Source of the DNA: Plasmopara viticola
Taxonomy: Eukaryota > Oomycota > Peronosporomycetes > Peronosporales > Peronosporaceae
Reading direction: 5' to 3'
DNA: 64,000 bases
Assembly (NCBI GenBank): GCA_001695595.3
Contig: MBPM02000014.1
Span: 124,001 to 188,000, forward strand
The translations under genes were made by a program, and so were the position numbers. The notes below the pieces were generated by a model. It did not search any database, was not told the DNA's origin, and saw nothing but the letters and a program-made list of their open reading frames with translations. Each line of letters opens with the position of its first letter. The first letter of the stretch is position 1. Positions 1 to 12,300 of this stretch are shown in pieces.

Positions 1-3000
1 CTGCAAGGTGTTGAGGGTGTGCTTGGCTTTCGGCAAACACATCAACATAGACTCAAATAGTGTGCATGACTGAGTCGTTAAATACTGAGCATTACTCACA
101 GCGGTCAGCGTTTGTTGCGTACTACGCAAGGAATGGCTGGCTAGCGGCCAAGACATAAAACGCGACTTTGACAATGCCTGTGGATTAACACGTAGCCCAC
201 TGAGCAGTGCCTTTTGTGAGCAATACTCTCTATTTTTAATAGGCGCAGTCGGCTCAGTGCTTGGGGCAATCACGTCGAGCCTCTTCTGATCACCCCATCT
301 TCTGTTGAGCAAGGCTTTCTTGTGCAGAGCTCATTGCTGGACGTCAATGTGAACGTCGGCGATTATAGCTTGACCAGGAGAGCTCTTCGAGCCCGACGCT
401 CTTGTCAAGGAGAAGACGGCGACAGATAGCACTCATTTAACATCAAAGAGCGTAACGTTTTAGACGATGGTATGAGATGGACATGTCAATTAATAACGAT
501 AGTAGTGGGCTTAAGCTATTTTCGAGAGGAACAGCGGTGGGATCGATAGCGAAAAAAGCCTTAAGCCTTCTATGCTCTACTTGAGCACTATGGGGAGGCT
601 TGGAAACCAACAGTAAAGCTAAACTTATGATCATTGACCTACATAAGAAATCAACTCGGCAGCTTTATTTTATTCTGATGATGAGGTCTAGAAAACCTTA
701 GAAGTTGGAGTTGATTATTGATCGTCAGAATGCATCGGATCCGCATTGTTCCTTCGCAAATGCTATTATAATGGTGGGCCAAGAGACCCGCCTTTGGCTT
801 CATTACTCAGCTGCGATATTCAACATTGACATTGACTCGGCTTCATGAATTTAATTCTGCGTGACGCAGCAACGGCATTAGCCAAATTATTTTTTTTGTG
901 AAGCACACGAAATAATTAGCTGGATTTTCGAAAAGTAAAAAAAAATTCTTTTCACGCCGCTGTTCTATTCTGTGTCAGAAATCCAGCCAGCAAGAAGCGC
1001 AATATACACTCTTTGAATTAAATGAGATTATCATCTTAGCACAGGCACCGCTTTTAGGACAAGGATGTGCTGTATTACATAATTTGTCCACGGGATTTGT
1101 GAACGTTCCCATGCGACAAAGTGTCGTACCCTTGACCGTGATCAATCCTCTGAGCGCTTACTTGGACGCTTTCGAGCGTGTCGGTCTCTTTTAAGCATTA
1201 AATTACACTAATACAAGCGCCCCAGAGGGAGCATTTACCAAATTTGATGAAACTTCTGCCTATTTTCGTGCAGAGCGTTGGAGTACGGACGAGGTATTCG
1301 GCATTGTAAACTTGCAAGCAATAGCCGAGGGCATGCGCACAAATAAGCTCTACGCCAATGCTGATAATAGAAACTTTGGCGCAAAAAGTTTCTTTACTTT
1401 TTGGGTGATTTATCGATCATGTTCTTTGAGGTGATGACACTGAGGTCGAGGTCTTCGAAGATTGGCCGGCTTCATGGCAATTAAAAGACTTAAGGATCTG
1501 ATTCTGCCCAACATCGTTCTTACACAAACACTGTACAAATTGCGCAAATGTGGGTTGACCGCTGTTTGATCTTGTTCAAAATATCTCAAAAGATAAAATG
1601 GATGAAGACAGATTTTTGGCAAAGCTGGTGACAGGCGTCGGCCCTGTCCTTGCTAAATCCGAGACACCCGCGTATGACGCCATTAATGGTACCATCGGCA
1701 GCGCACTGCTTTATTTAAGCGCTTTGGGTCATATGAATTAGTAGCATATAAATTCTTAGCAGCCCTAACAGCGAATCGATGAGCAATTTCATCCATTTCG
1801 AAGCTACTTGTGATAAAGCATAATCTCGTCACGTCCAGAGGTCCGCAGCTAGGCTCCAAGACATAAATATATTGTACGGGCCATGCATTACTACGCGCTT
1901 CGACATCAGTCTCCTCACCATTTGCAAAGAATGACAAGGTGGCTCTCTTGTTTAGCTAGTATAACACTAAGTTTGAATATGACACAAAAAGCTGGATTGA
2001 TACAGGTATGATACGAATTTGATTGACTAATCAATGTCTATTTCATTATCATTCCATCGTTCTGGCTATGAGCTAGTTTGCGTTACCACTACCGTGTTGT
2101 CTGTATTGGATAATGACACGATGACAAGTGCGTGGCTCTGCCAATGATTGCGTGGAGCGATAAGATTAAGTTGGCGCGGTTAAGCGCAAGGCTTAATTGG
2201 TTATCGATGGAAGCCGGACTGTCGTATCACATCACTGATCGAAGCAATTAAAACGTGTAGCTCCTAAGTAAGATAAAATACAAAAATCTCTATGAGGCCT
2301 CTGATACACCGTTTAGCGGTCATCTAGATCGTATGCCTTCTTAAGCATTCACAATATATAGACCAAGCTGCATTGATGAGATAGCGAATATGTGCGCAAG
2401 CCTTAACTGTTTTAACAAGTTTTGCACTCACCAAATGCGGTGACACATTTAGCAAATTGGTCGATGCCACCGTACTGTCGGAAGTCTTATAGGATGAACT
2501 TATGCTTGCCCTGAAGAATGACTCAGCAAAAAAACACCAAAATCACGATTTTAGATATTTGAACAAGCAGAATGATCCATTAGCGGCTGTGCTGAAGCGC
2601 TAAATAAAGATCTACAAGTGAGGACTTGTGTGTTGTAAAGCTAGACGAGGGCAATCGCGTCGCAGAAGTAAAATGTGTATTGCAACCGGGCAAGTCAGCG
2701 ATAAACTTTGATTAACAGACAAAGTAAGGCGTTTTTCTTTCAACGCTTTCAAATAGCAGCGCTGTTTCACAACCATGTCTTTAGCCGGCCTGGACGTTTA
2801 CCGTAAATTGACTTACACTGCAATTCTCGCTTTACGGGCTTTTGTCTAGTAACGCTTACTTTGAAGGCAGACAATACCACAGCGGACAATGTGGTCATAC
2901 AGAGCGAGTAAAATGCGTCAGCGAAGAATTGCTACGCAGTACGTCAAGGCTTTAAATCAGCATGCTCTAATTAGCTAGATGTTGTTCATGCCTCGATAGG

Positions 3001-4060
3001 CTTCACGCCATTCTACGCAAATGGTTCGATATATAATTCACACGTTCTGCTCACGCTGTCACACTGTGGCTTTATAATAGCTGAGAAAAATAAAGCTGAG
3101 CGACTTCTGGATACGAGCGCCTTTACAATGCGTAAAGGAGTCAAAGGCTGTCGAAGAGACTTAGTACGTACGAAACACAGTAGTTGAAATCCTAAATATC
3201 AAATTCGAACGAATGGGAATTGACAACCGCGTAAATTTGTATCGAGGAACGGTAGCCAACCTCTTGCACTTATGAAAACCAAGTTCGTTGTTCACTTGTA
3301 TATCGAGATTTATCTTACTTCGAGACATAATGATTTATGAATTGAGGTTGATCTCTGCATTGGTTGTGCAAGCCGCATCGTGACATGAACTCATGTATGT
3401 TTTGTTGCTTTTAAAGATGCAGATATCAACCTTGATGTTCTGGGTATTGTCGATGATTAAAGACACTCTGCTTGGTATCCTGACACTTAATTGATTGCTC
3501 GTTCATGCCAAATTATGTACACCTGCTCTTAGAACAATGATCCTTCTGTCGCGATTGTGCTTAATTCCACACGTGCATAAAATTTGCATAACCAGCCCCT
3601 ATTCGCTAATTAGCCCCCCCCCTCTCCTTGATGCAGTGCCCTTATGCTTTTTATGATTGGCTGACACCATTGAATTTAAATGTTCTGTAGGATATGGAAC
3701 ATTCGCTAGCGGCTCCCGAAGTTTAGTTTTTTATAATTCCAAACTTTTAAAGTTGTGTAATAACTAATTGCTCATCGACTATGTCACACCAGTTTAAAAC
3801 AGAATGATCGCAATTTACACTAATATTTGCACAAGTGAATAAAAATCACGTGGAAGAAGACAACATGAACGTAAAAATTTGACCATCGTAATTCCGTATA
3901 TAAATGCCATCAACTTTCTTCTTCTATATTGGAAAAAGCAAAGTAAACACGAGGTAGGCCACGTGTCTTAGTTATAACCTACCGTCTCTGACAGCTTCAG
4001 TAAAAAGCACATGACGGACGCAACTTAAATAGCCAGAATACTTGTATCAGTCGAAGTGCT
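1..4060. other. gene-free AT-rich stretch
   Basis: I see no supportable gene. All open frames are short and most lack an ATG. One patch near 2,380-2,520 reads like a stop-broken Copia gag fragment and has a partner near 49,815-49,930 (see findings). A C-run lies at about 3,614-3,622. The rest looks like ordinary decayed intergenic DNA. Confidence 0.6.
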
Positions 4061-5221
4061 TTAAGCAATCTTCTTGACTGCAAGCATAAGAACACTAATC
4101 CGCTGCTGCACAAAAGCCGCTCTGGCAACGAGGCGTCGAAGTGCTTGTACAATGTCGGCATTTTGATGTTTACCAACATTAGCCAGGATCAATGTTGTGC
4201 CACTTACGCGAATCTGTTGTGTCGTTTTTGTGAGGTGCACCATCTCAGTAAGTGGACGGGTAGCCAACACTGTAAACGACGGAGTTTTCAAAAAGCTCTC
4301 CATATCATTCAAATGCGCTTCAACTCTAGCCAACTGTGATGCCAGCTTTGAGTAATCGGGGTGCGTCACATGCTTGGCATGCTGCACATTCACTAGCGCT
4401 GTCACCACACCCGCACCAGTTCTTTCATTTGTTGCAACCAAATTACCCTTGCTTCGATCCAACGCGTCATGATTAATTGACGAGCCCCTTCCAAAATGAA
4501 ACCTAACTCCGTCATTTGAATTCATCTGCGACAGCACCTCGGAGCCCACCCTCTGCTGACCATAGACTCTACTGGATCGCTCCATGTCCAAAATCTCTAG
4601 CATTGCGTTCTCCTGCGGTGTCATTGTGTTTTCGGACGATCTCGCGAGTTCGGCCTTTCTCAAAGACTCAGCCGGATACGTCCTTCTGTCAGGATAGAGC
4701 GCTGATACATATTGCCCTCCATTCATACCAAAGCGTCCCTTTTCACTACCTCGTTTCGACAAAACGCTTTTTGTAATTCGCGCTGTCATTCGGTCGGTGC
4801 ATGAGGTTCTCCTGGAGCGTGAAAACACCGCCTTGTCGTCTATCAGTCTCTCGCTCTTGCGCTCCGACGTGTACTCATCGAGCCCTGAGCGCAAATCGAA
4901 CGCAGAGTCACCCGGAGCTAGTGCCACGGCTCTTGATGGCATGCGGCAACGCGGCTCCAATGACGCCGGATTTCGTTTTTTCTGTAATGTATGGAGCATC
5001 CACTGCGACACTGTCCGAGGTGCAGGCGGTGGTGAAGATGGAGGGAGGCGTGCGTCATGCTGCAGGTTTGCCTCGATTTCTGCGTCAATGTCCCGTTCAA
5101 CATCACTAAAGTCCGAGGAAAAGGCATCCTCTTCACAGTCGTAGGAGGAAGGCGGTCCGGCTAGTACCAATTCATCAAATTGTGACTCCGGATAGCTACA
5201 ATTGTCCAAGTACCCGCTCAT
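4061..5221 (-). CDS. conserved-looking hypothetical protein, 386 aa
   Basis: This is a single uninterrupted frame from a true ATG (5,219-5,221 on the minus strand) to TAA (4,061-4,063), far longer than chance frames nearby. I do not recognise a domain. The first ~75 residues are acidic, with EED, SDFSDVERD and a PPSSPPPAP stretch. The middle (about 80-260) is basic, Ser/Arg-rich and probably disordered. The last ~110 residues look folded and helical, with regular leucines (SKLASQLARVEAHLNDME and QALRRLVARAAFVQQR), suggesting an alpha-helical or coiled-coil C-terminus. There is no signal peptide or membrane segment, so a cytosolic or nuclear protein is likely. No intron is needed. Three shorter frames on the opposite strand inside it are shadows. 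Function is unknown; the gene call is firm, the role is not. Confidence 0.82.
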   Translation of the reverse strand: MSGYLDNCSYPESQFDELVLAGPPSSYDCEEDAFSSDFSDVERDIDAEIEANLQHDARLPPSSPPPAPRTVSQWMLHTLQKKRNPASLEPRCRMPSRAVALAPGDSAFDLRSGLDEYTSERKSERLIDDKAVFSRSRRTSCTDRMTARITKSVLSKRGSEKGRFGMNGGQYVSALYPDRRTYPAESLRKAELARSSENTMTPQENAMLEILDMERSSRVYGQQRVGSEVLSQMNSNDGVRFHFGRGSSINHDALDRSKGNLVATNERTGAGVVTALVNVQHAKHVTHPDYSKLASQLARVEAHLNDMESFLKTPSFTVLATRPLTEMVHLTKTTQQIRVSGTTLILANVGKHQNADIVQALRRLVARAAFVQQRISVLMLAVKKIA

Positions 5222-6018
5222 TCTTGCTTGAAGTCGAAAAACTTATTTTCACGCAATTATCCCGCTGTGTCTGAGCGGAGAAAACTGGCAATTGACTGGC
5301 GCAATCGTCCTAAGAGGATTGAAAGGGGTATGGGCTCTCTCTCTACCTAACGATTGCACCAGTTCGAAGTATGATAAGAGTGCAAAGAATGCGGTGTGGA
5401 TTGTGATATCTACTATAAATACTAGTTTTCCAGACTGATTATATTTTTATTTGAACAATACACCGTCTTGATATTCGATCATGGTGCGACGCACAAAATT
5501 GTGTCGTAGCAAGATTGGCGAGGCGTTAGGATCGCAGCACACCACTGTGTCATTATCGAGGACCTAATAACGAAGTAATTTTCGGTTTATTGAGTGTGTT
5601 TTGCCGGTTGTCAAGTAAGAAAAAGCTCATGGCCTCGATTTAACAAGTCTACACAGCCGCCATGGTCTATGCTGCTTTAATTTTTTTCATGCATGCCATT
5701 CATCTGGTGCATGAACTGTGAAGCCGGCGGTACAACTTGATTGTGCGACATTTTCTGTCTCATCAAGGAGCTGCATTTTTAAAATCTTGTCCGCAACACT
5801 TAAATTGTAATCAGCAATGATATCAGGCATTATTAAATTTAGCCGGATTTTTATTTTCAATCGATATGAAAATTTTAACTGTTATTATTCCCTTACACTA
5901 CTACTATTTTTCAAAGGCGGTACAAAAATTGCGTCGTCAACTCTGACGCTTCATTTTGCAATTACCACATCAATTATGCAACCGATAATGCCGCAAATTT
6001 ACCGTACTATAGCCGGTC
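5222..6018. other. intergenic, no gene seen
   Basis: This is upstream sequence of the 386-aa gene followed by AT-rich DNA. I found no convincing core-promoter match. The last 10 bases (6,009-6,018) are the left target-site duplication of the retroposed repeat that follows. Confidence 0.5.
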
Positions 6019-6341
6019 AGCTTGGAAAAGGTTGGGGTGACGCCCTCCTTCCAAGCGCGGGGGCTAAATGCTCGCGCGCTTCGGGCAGGTGCTCTCGGGC
6101 ATTTGCAGGTCTCTAACGAGTCTCACACTCGACGCGACGGTCTCCAGCACCGGGCGCCACCTGGGCTCTTACCAAGTCAGAAATAAACAAAATAATGGAA
6201 GACCCTCAAGACCTCGGTGCTGGCTGCACTGCCCGCCGAACGAGACTCGACGTATGCGGACACCACTCTATGCCGTGGACTAGCCAGACTGAGCCTAGCA
6301 CGTGCATAACTTGGCAACGCGATAACGTAATACATTACATA
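6019..6341 (+). repeat. ~320-bp retroposed repeat, copy 1 (SINE-like)
   Basis: The copy is nearly identical along its whole length to those at 40,865-41,193 (-) and 41,436-41,751 (+). It starts AGCTTGGAAAAGGTTGGGG and ends in GTAATAC plus a short ATTAC-type tail. It is flanked by the perfect 10-bp direct repeat ATAGCCGGTC at 6,009-6,018 and 6,342-6,351, a target-site duplication. Variable 3' tails and target duplications of variable length are hallmarks of LINE-driven retroposition. I could not find a clear Pol III A/B box, so it may be a SINE with an unusual head or the 3' end of a LINE. GC content is visibly higher than the flanks. Confidence 0.8.
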
Positions 6342-6351
6342 ATAGCCGGTC

Positions 6352-9300
6352 CTTCATTCCAGAAGTCAAGTCATATTGCAAATTACTCGCCTTTCGACAT
6401 GCAGAAATACCTTCGTGTAAGAGAATTGATAAGAATGCGATTATACATAGACACCTTTTAGTGGGAAGAAGATTAATGCATATACAGCCTATGACAATCA
6501 TTTATCTAATGTATACGAGTGGTTCAAGCAGATTGATCTTTGCATGCAATGTTTATTTTTGATTCTACAATGATTTTCTTACTAGCTAATGAAGTCGGCA
6601 CGTTTTCTGCTGGTCAAAAATTAGACAAAGACAGGTGATTCAATGTCGTCGTAGAGGAATCGACTAACGCATTTTATAACGCCTTGTCGGTCTTTGCCTC
6701 TCCTGTTTTCGATACATGCGTTGACGCTGCAAGACACCGACGATCTGATTGGCGATCAAGTTGTCGCATTAACCACAATGGAAAATTCGACACATTGATT
6801 TTATGAATATTAATTTGTTTGGACATAAAATAGTCCTTCGTTTAACGAAACGTCTAGCGAATAAAATATATGCTGTAGATATATTTTATTCGTATACCTC
6901 GAATTGTTCTTGTTAGAGAACAATTCGAGGTATACGTACACAGTTATTGACTCAGTGACGTTGGCGCTAGCAAGGTAGCTTGACAAAAGTGAATTTGTTG
7001 AATAATCGCATTGTCAGCATGCGAAAGGATATAAATGGCGGTGCACTTGTATATCGTCGAGCACCTAGATGTGCCGACTTACATTCTCTCCAACTTTTTA
7101 AGCTGGATCATCACCGATGCACAGCTTTAAGCGGCGATTTTACTCGTAAACAAATCGTATTTTTTTATTTTCGTGGTCATCGTATGCACAATGAGTCGAG
7201 GAATGTTACAATGCTTTAGCAGCTGGTTAACAAAGCAAAATGAGGCAAATCAAAAGCGTAAGAGTTTGGCTTTATCTTAGATTCTCAATTCAGGTCTAGC
7301 CTTTTTTAAAATGCCACAAAAAAGGGTTCCAATCCATAAAAATCTCCATGTAGCACGGACAAGAGACGGAGGTAATAGCGGGGTCCAATCTCTATGGATT
7401 GCAGCTATGATGATAGGGATAATTTCCATGCTGGGTCAGCGTATAGACATTTCAGACATTTCATTTGTGGGGATATCTACCAATGGGGATGGTGAGTATC
7501 GGACTAAGCGCGCCCACGCTTATGGTGCTTAATTTTGAGTGCACAATTTTAAATATATGTTGAGAATGAATGACGCCAATTGGGTGAGAAAGTCCCAGAG
7601 GCTTAGTTTCGAAGAGACCTGTGTTCTATCACACAGATTGCGTTTGAAAGCACGGTATGCTGATTGCTGAGAAAATACGAAGGATTTAGCCAAACAAGGT
7701 TGGTCTTGGAAACTTAGTCGTAAACTGAGGTGTTCAAGCACGTTAAAGAAAGTTTACCGCTATCTTTGAACAAAAGCAAAAAGTTCTCTAGCTCAAATCT
7801 CTCCTGCTCTAGTTATGACGTTCCCTGACCTCAAATTTAATGAGCGCTGTTTGGACTGACACCACTTTGGGCATGACGCGACCCACAAAACCTTATATTG
7901 CAGGTCAAAGGCTTAAGGCGTCATTCGCTTTGCTTTTAACTGAGACAAGTGCAAAAGCGCTATAATCTTAGACGCTGGACCAGTCTAGTCCATGAATTGG
8001 ATACTGGATGACAGAGCCAAATACTGAAAATAATGAGCTCAGCAATTCAAATCAAAGTTTTTGGATAAATTCAAGAGTCTCCCCCGCGGTATATCGTGGT
8101 CAGCCAATGGCTAGAATCACTCGAGCTTACAGATGACACGCATTACTATTTAAGGCTGCTTTTAATCCATGCGTAAGTTTGTATCGTTAGGAGTAGCCCA
8201 ACTGATGTCAGTCTAGAGCTTTGTATAGAAAGTATAGACATTGGCGGTATGTAAGCTGCATATCCGCCGCCATATGTGCCATTTTCAACATGAAAAGAAT
8301 GCAGCAGGGCAAAATGTTTTTGACAATCTGGGACTGCAACCGCGGTAAAAGACTGTGCTTTTGGGAATCGTGCTTGTATCCGAAGAACTGTGATGTGGCT
8401 TCGTTTGCCTTGACCAACGATTAAGATGCAGTTTTTACTGAACAGACCCACAAGAATTGGAACAATCGCGCGGTGTCTGTCACCAGGTGGCAACAAATAG
8501 AGGAAGACCGCTTCAGCACCGTACCGTGCCTGTGATGGAGTGGTAATAAATTCAGTGGTGCGTACGACGAAAAAAGTTGTACTATGTCAGTACATCTTAC
8601 AGCCCCTAAAACTTTGCACATTATCAAAAAGGCTAGTGCGTAAGGTCCTTATATGCTTTCTCGTCATATGTGACGCTCTCCAATGGAACTATTTAGATAC
8701 TGATTAGCTAGCTGATCTCGTCAGTCGTCAATCTTGGCGATGAAGACACGCTCACTATCATCGCTTGCATCAAGAGCATGCTAATAAAACATAAGGTTTA
8801 ATTGTTGTTCTCGCTTGACACAAAAATGCTACATAGCTTCTGCTTGTACTGATGGCGTAAAGTAGATTGTTCAAGTTGGCAACAAAGTCATGTACAGAAG
8901 CAAGAGTGATGTTGAATTGATAATAATTGTAATCTTGTAGTATCATACATAGTCACTCTGTTAAGACTAGCACGCAACCCACCATGCGCTAAGAGACACG
9001 TCGACGCTTCGCACTTAGTCTGCAAGCATTTGCTGTTTCAACATGTGTAAGTTAGCCGTTGAAGGAGCGCATCTCATCGAGAGGGCTTTTATTTAAAGGG
9101 CCAAAATTTTTGTGTGGCTACTTAAAGCGAACAGCCCTCATCGTATTTGCTATCTTTATCCTCAGCGTGCCTGTGGGTAGAGCTTTAGTACCACTATACT
9201 CACAGCATTTCGCTATGAATGGCAAGCGCTGTCAGAAGTTTTTATCCCCCGCGCACGTTGATCTGATAGAAGCGGTTAAAGAAAGCAAATGTGAAAGTAT

Positions 9301-12300
9301 GCCTCAAGGACTATGTAAGTCTTTTCCGCAGAAATAGTGTTGTCGGATCGTATCGATCAATTAACAAGACTTGCTATTTGGCCGATTGCATTTTAACGAG
9401 CCATGCATACGACAGACACCTTATCAGTAATGATTAAAACTATCATACTAAGGTCAAACCGAAGTAAATGTATTCCCTGCTAAAAGTACACAGCTCAAAT
9501 CAGCGCAAAAAAAACCAGTATAAAATATAGGATCGTATTGAATAGCTCAGTCTTAAGCGGCGGTAAATTGCACACGTTTAGCCTTTTAAAGCCGAAAATT
9601 AGGAGTCTTGTGACGTCGTCACAGCTGATAGCACTACATGGTAAATTCTAAGCACATATGTATTGATTGACTTTTAAAGTCATCTTGAAGGTTCTGGGTT
9701 TTATAGAACCACCTTCCAGAATTTGTCGCGCGAGAATTTTGCATATCTTGCTGGCTTTTGTGTGTTACAAGAAATGGCCGGCTTTGTAGCCCTCCCTGCT
9801 GCCACGCAGCGTAAAAGCGGCAAAACATTTTAGCTATACGAGCAATGCCCATCAAAGAAGGCTCTGTCTGGTGGTGATGACATAAATAAAATCCAAGATG
9901 GTAAGGTCTGAGGCTCACGTTTAACAAAAAGAGAGCCACAATCTTCTTGTCGATATAAAGGAGCAAGATACGGTAACCAAAACTTTCCTCTTATAAATAA
10001 TCAGGAGCGCATGGCGTTCGAACTCTCATACCTGTAAGAGTGAGCTTCGGTCAGTAGAACCACTTAGCGAAGATTTTGTGGCCGGGGACTAGGACACGAA
10101 AAACTCCGGTTAGTGGCACGTAGGAATTATTGAAATAATTCGTATTGGAAAACTTTGAGTTTTGTTAACAATCACGCTTTTTTGCCTACAAGTGATGAAT
10201 GTGTAAGAAAGTGACTTCGTTATTTATGAAAATGGATGGCTTTCATTGCTGGGGTGCACTCTCCGAAGTGACTGTGTACAAGGACGGCCACATGGTGGGC
10301 CTACCTTGCACCTAACACCTCAACGTGCACAACGAAAAAGGCCATTAGATTACAGCCATAGGCATGCTCTCTCCTCCGGGATACCACAGAAAACATTTTG
10401 TGGACCAAGTTCCTAAATTTGCTGACTCAGATCAGTACAACAGACTTAAGGGTTGTTGGGCAAGCAAAAAATCGTTGTTACAGCTGCTTTGAAGAGCATA
10501 TATTGTGTCTTTCCCGATTTAGACCGGCGATGTTGACCTTAACCTCGAATAAAAGTTCCGAAGGGTCACTCTCAATAGATAAGAGAACGTCTGTCACCAG
10601 TTGCCATCCTAGAAATAGATACATTTTTACAATGGGAGTGCATGGTACACTTAATAAAAGCTTAATAAGGTTTGACAGCATTTAAATAAAAAAATTGGCG
10701 CATTGAAAATGTTTGTGCGCCAGTAAAAATGGTGGTCAGCTGAAGTAGCTCAAATGGCGGTCTAAAGGTGAGAGCAATCGCAGAAAAAGGACGGATCTGG
10801 GCAATGATTAGTTGAGAAAGTCATTTTGACAATCCGGACTGCACAAAAACATTTGTTTCTTACCATGGACCTGTATTTTCTATTCTTCACACGCTTTGGC
10901 TAGAAAGGCTCGAGTCTCAGATCGATTAGAGAAGCTAGGCTCTGAGTGCAGCCCAATGTCGCGCAACACAGCTTTCGCGAGGCACATTTTTTACCTTCTT
11001 TTGTGCGTACGGCCTCTTGAAAAGAAAGTTTGGGTAAGAATATGCCCGAAATAAATATAGGGTATATCAAAAGTACTGAAAATTATCGAGGGCAGACAAG
11101 ATCTTTCTTTTCTTTTGCTACCAGCACCGACTGCCAGAGGCGCTAAAGCTAGCACTCTAAATGTGGGTGGCATGGCTTTCGCGGTGGGAAGGTTAGTGCC
11201 AACAATCGCGCGTTGGGTAGTGCATTTTGGCTAGACAGATGGACTTCATGAAGCCAGATGTGGTTAGCCAAACATCTTCACGAGCGGATGAAGTAGCTCT
11301 ACCAAACTATGTAATTATAACGAAAAATATTTCTGGGTGGCTCTAACGACCCTGTGGCTGACAAAGAGACTTAATCCACAGGTATCACTGACAATTTAAT
11401 AGATTGTTGTGTCACAGCAAGGGCATTTCAATTGGAGGTACTTTTAAAAGTGTCAGAGTTCTGTACTCGAAGGACTTAAAGTTACTGAGCCCTTGCTAAT
11501 TTGAAGTCTAAAATTGCATGAGTGTTTTTCCTTGAGACCAAAACCTTTTCTATGAAATACATATACTTTGCCTGTGTGAATCCGCCTCAAAGGCGGCGTA
11601 CGTTGCACTCTGTGCAATAAATATTCAGCAATTTTAAGGAGGCTACTTAAAAGACACTCTGTATGGTGCATTGTCGAATTTTTACCAAATAAAAGTTTGC
11701 AACACGCGATGAACCAAGGTGAACACAAACTGATGCGTCTTAAGGCAAATGGTACTTTCATATGAGCAGTGTGTGGACATTGACGCCTTTTTTGTCAAAA
11801 AGTCGAAGGATGGCATAGCTAAGAAGTCGAAATTCTGGAACTCGCTCCCGGCTTTTGCTACTCGAAAGCGTTAGCGTAAAGTGACGTCTGTCTCATGTTT
11901 ATAGTAACAAAAGGTTCGATTGTTAGTCATAAGGTTCAATGCCTTTGATAGATGGTAAGTATCCAATCTTATTCGGGTCGATTGGTACGCGGTATACTAT
12001 AGAGTGAATGATGATACTAGAACGGCTTTCGATAATTCTGGTAACGCTTCACAGTTTGATATTAAATCTGATTAGTTCGTTGCGGGTCTTCTTCCAGATT
12101 TATCATGACGAAATATTTGTTAGTAGCCATTTTATGAAGGAAAGTCTGTTTTGATTTTTGAGAAAATTAGAGCAAATTTTGAGCTCACAAGTGCTATAAG
12201 TCTAATATTGGCTTCGACAAATGTGTTCTTGTAGCGGTGGAGACTAAAGTCCTTGACTACTTTGTAGGCATCCATAAATTTCAAGCAAACACAAGACTGA

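Noticed and set aside
6195..6340. Small frame MEDPQDLGAGC... conserved in all three ~320-bp repeats
   Set aside because: The frame is open in all copies only because they are nearly identical; substitutions alter amino acids freely, and the copies are non-autonomous retroposed DNA. Not called as CDS.
8146..8496. 116-codon minus-strand frame
   Set aside because: Starts at TTG, no ATG near the start, overlaps another open frame on both strands, no recognisable feature.
9059..9337. Frame with hydrophobic helix and cysteines, possible secreted effector
   Set aside because: It begins at TTG right after a TAG stop, has no upstream ATG, and the first internal ATG removes the hydrophobic segment. 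No RxLR or LFLAK motif.
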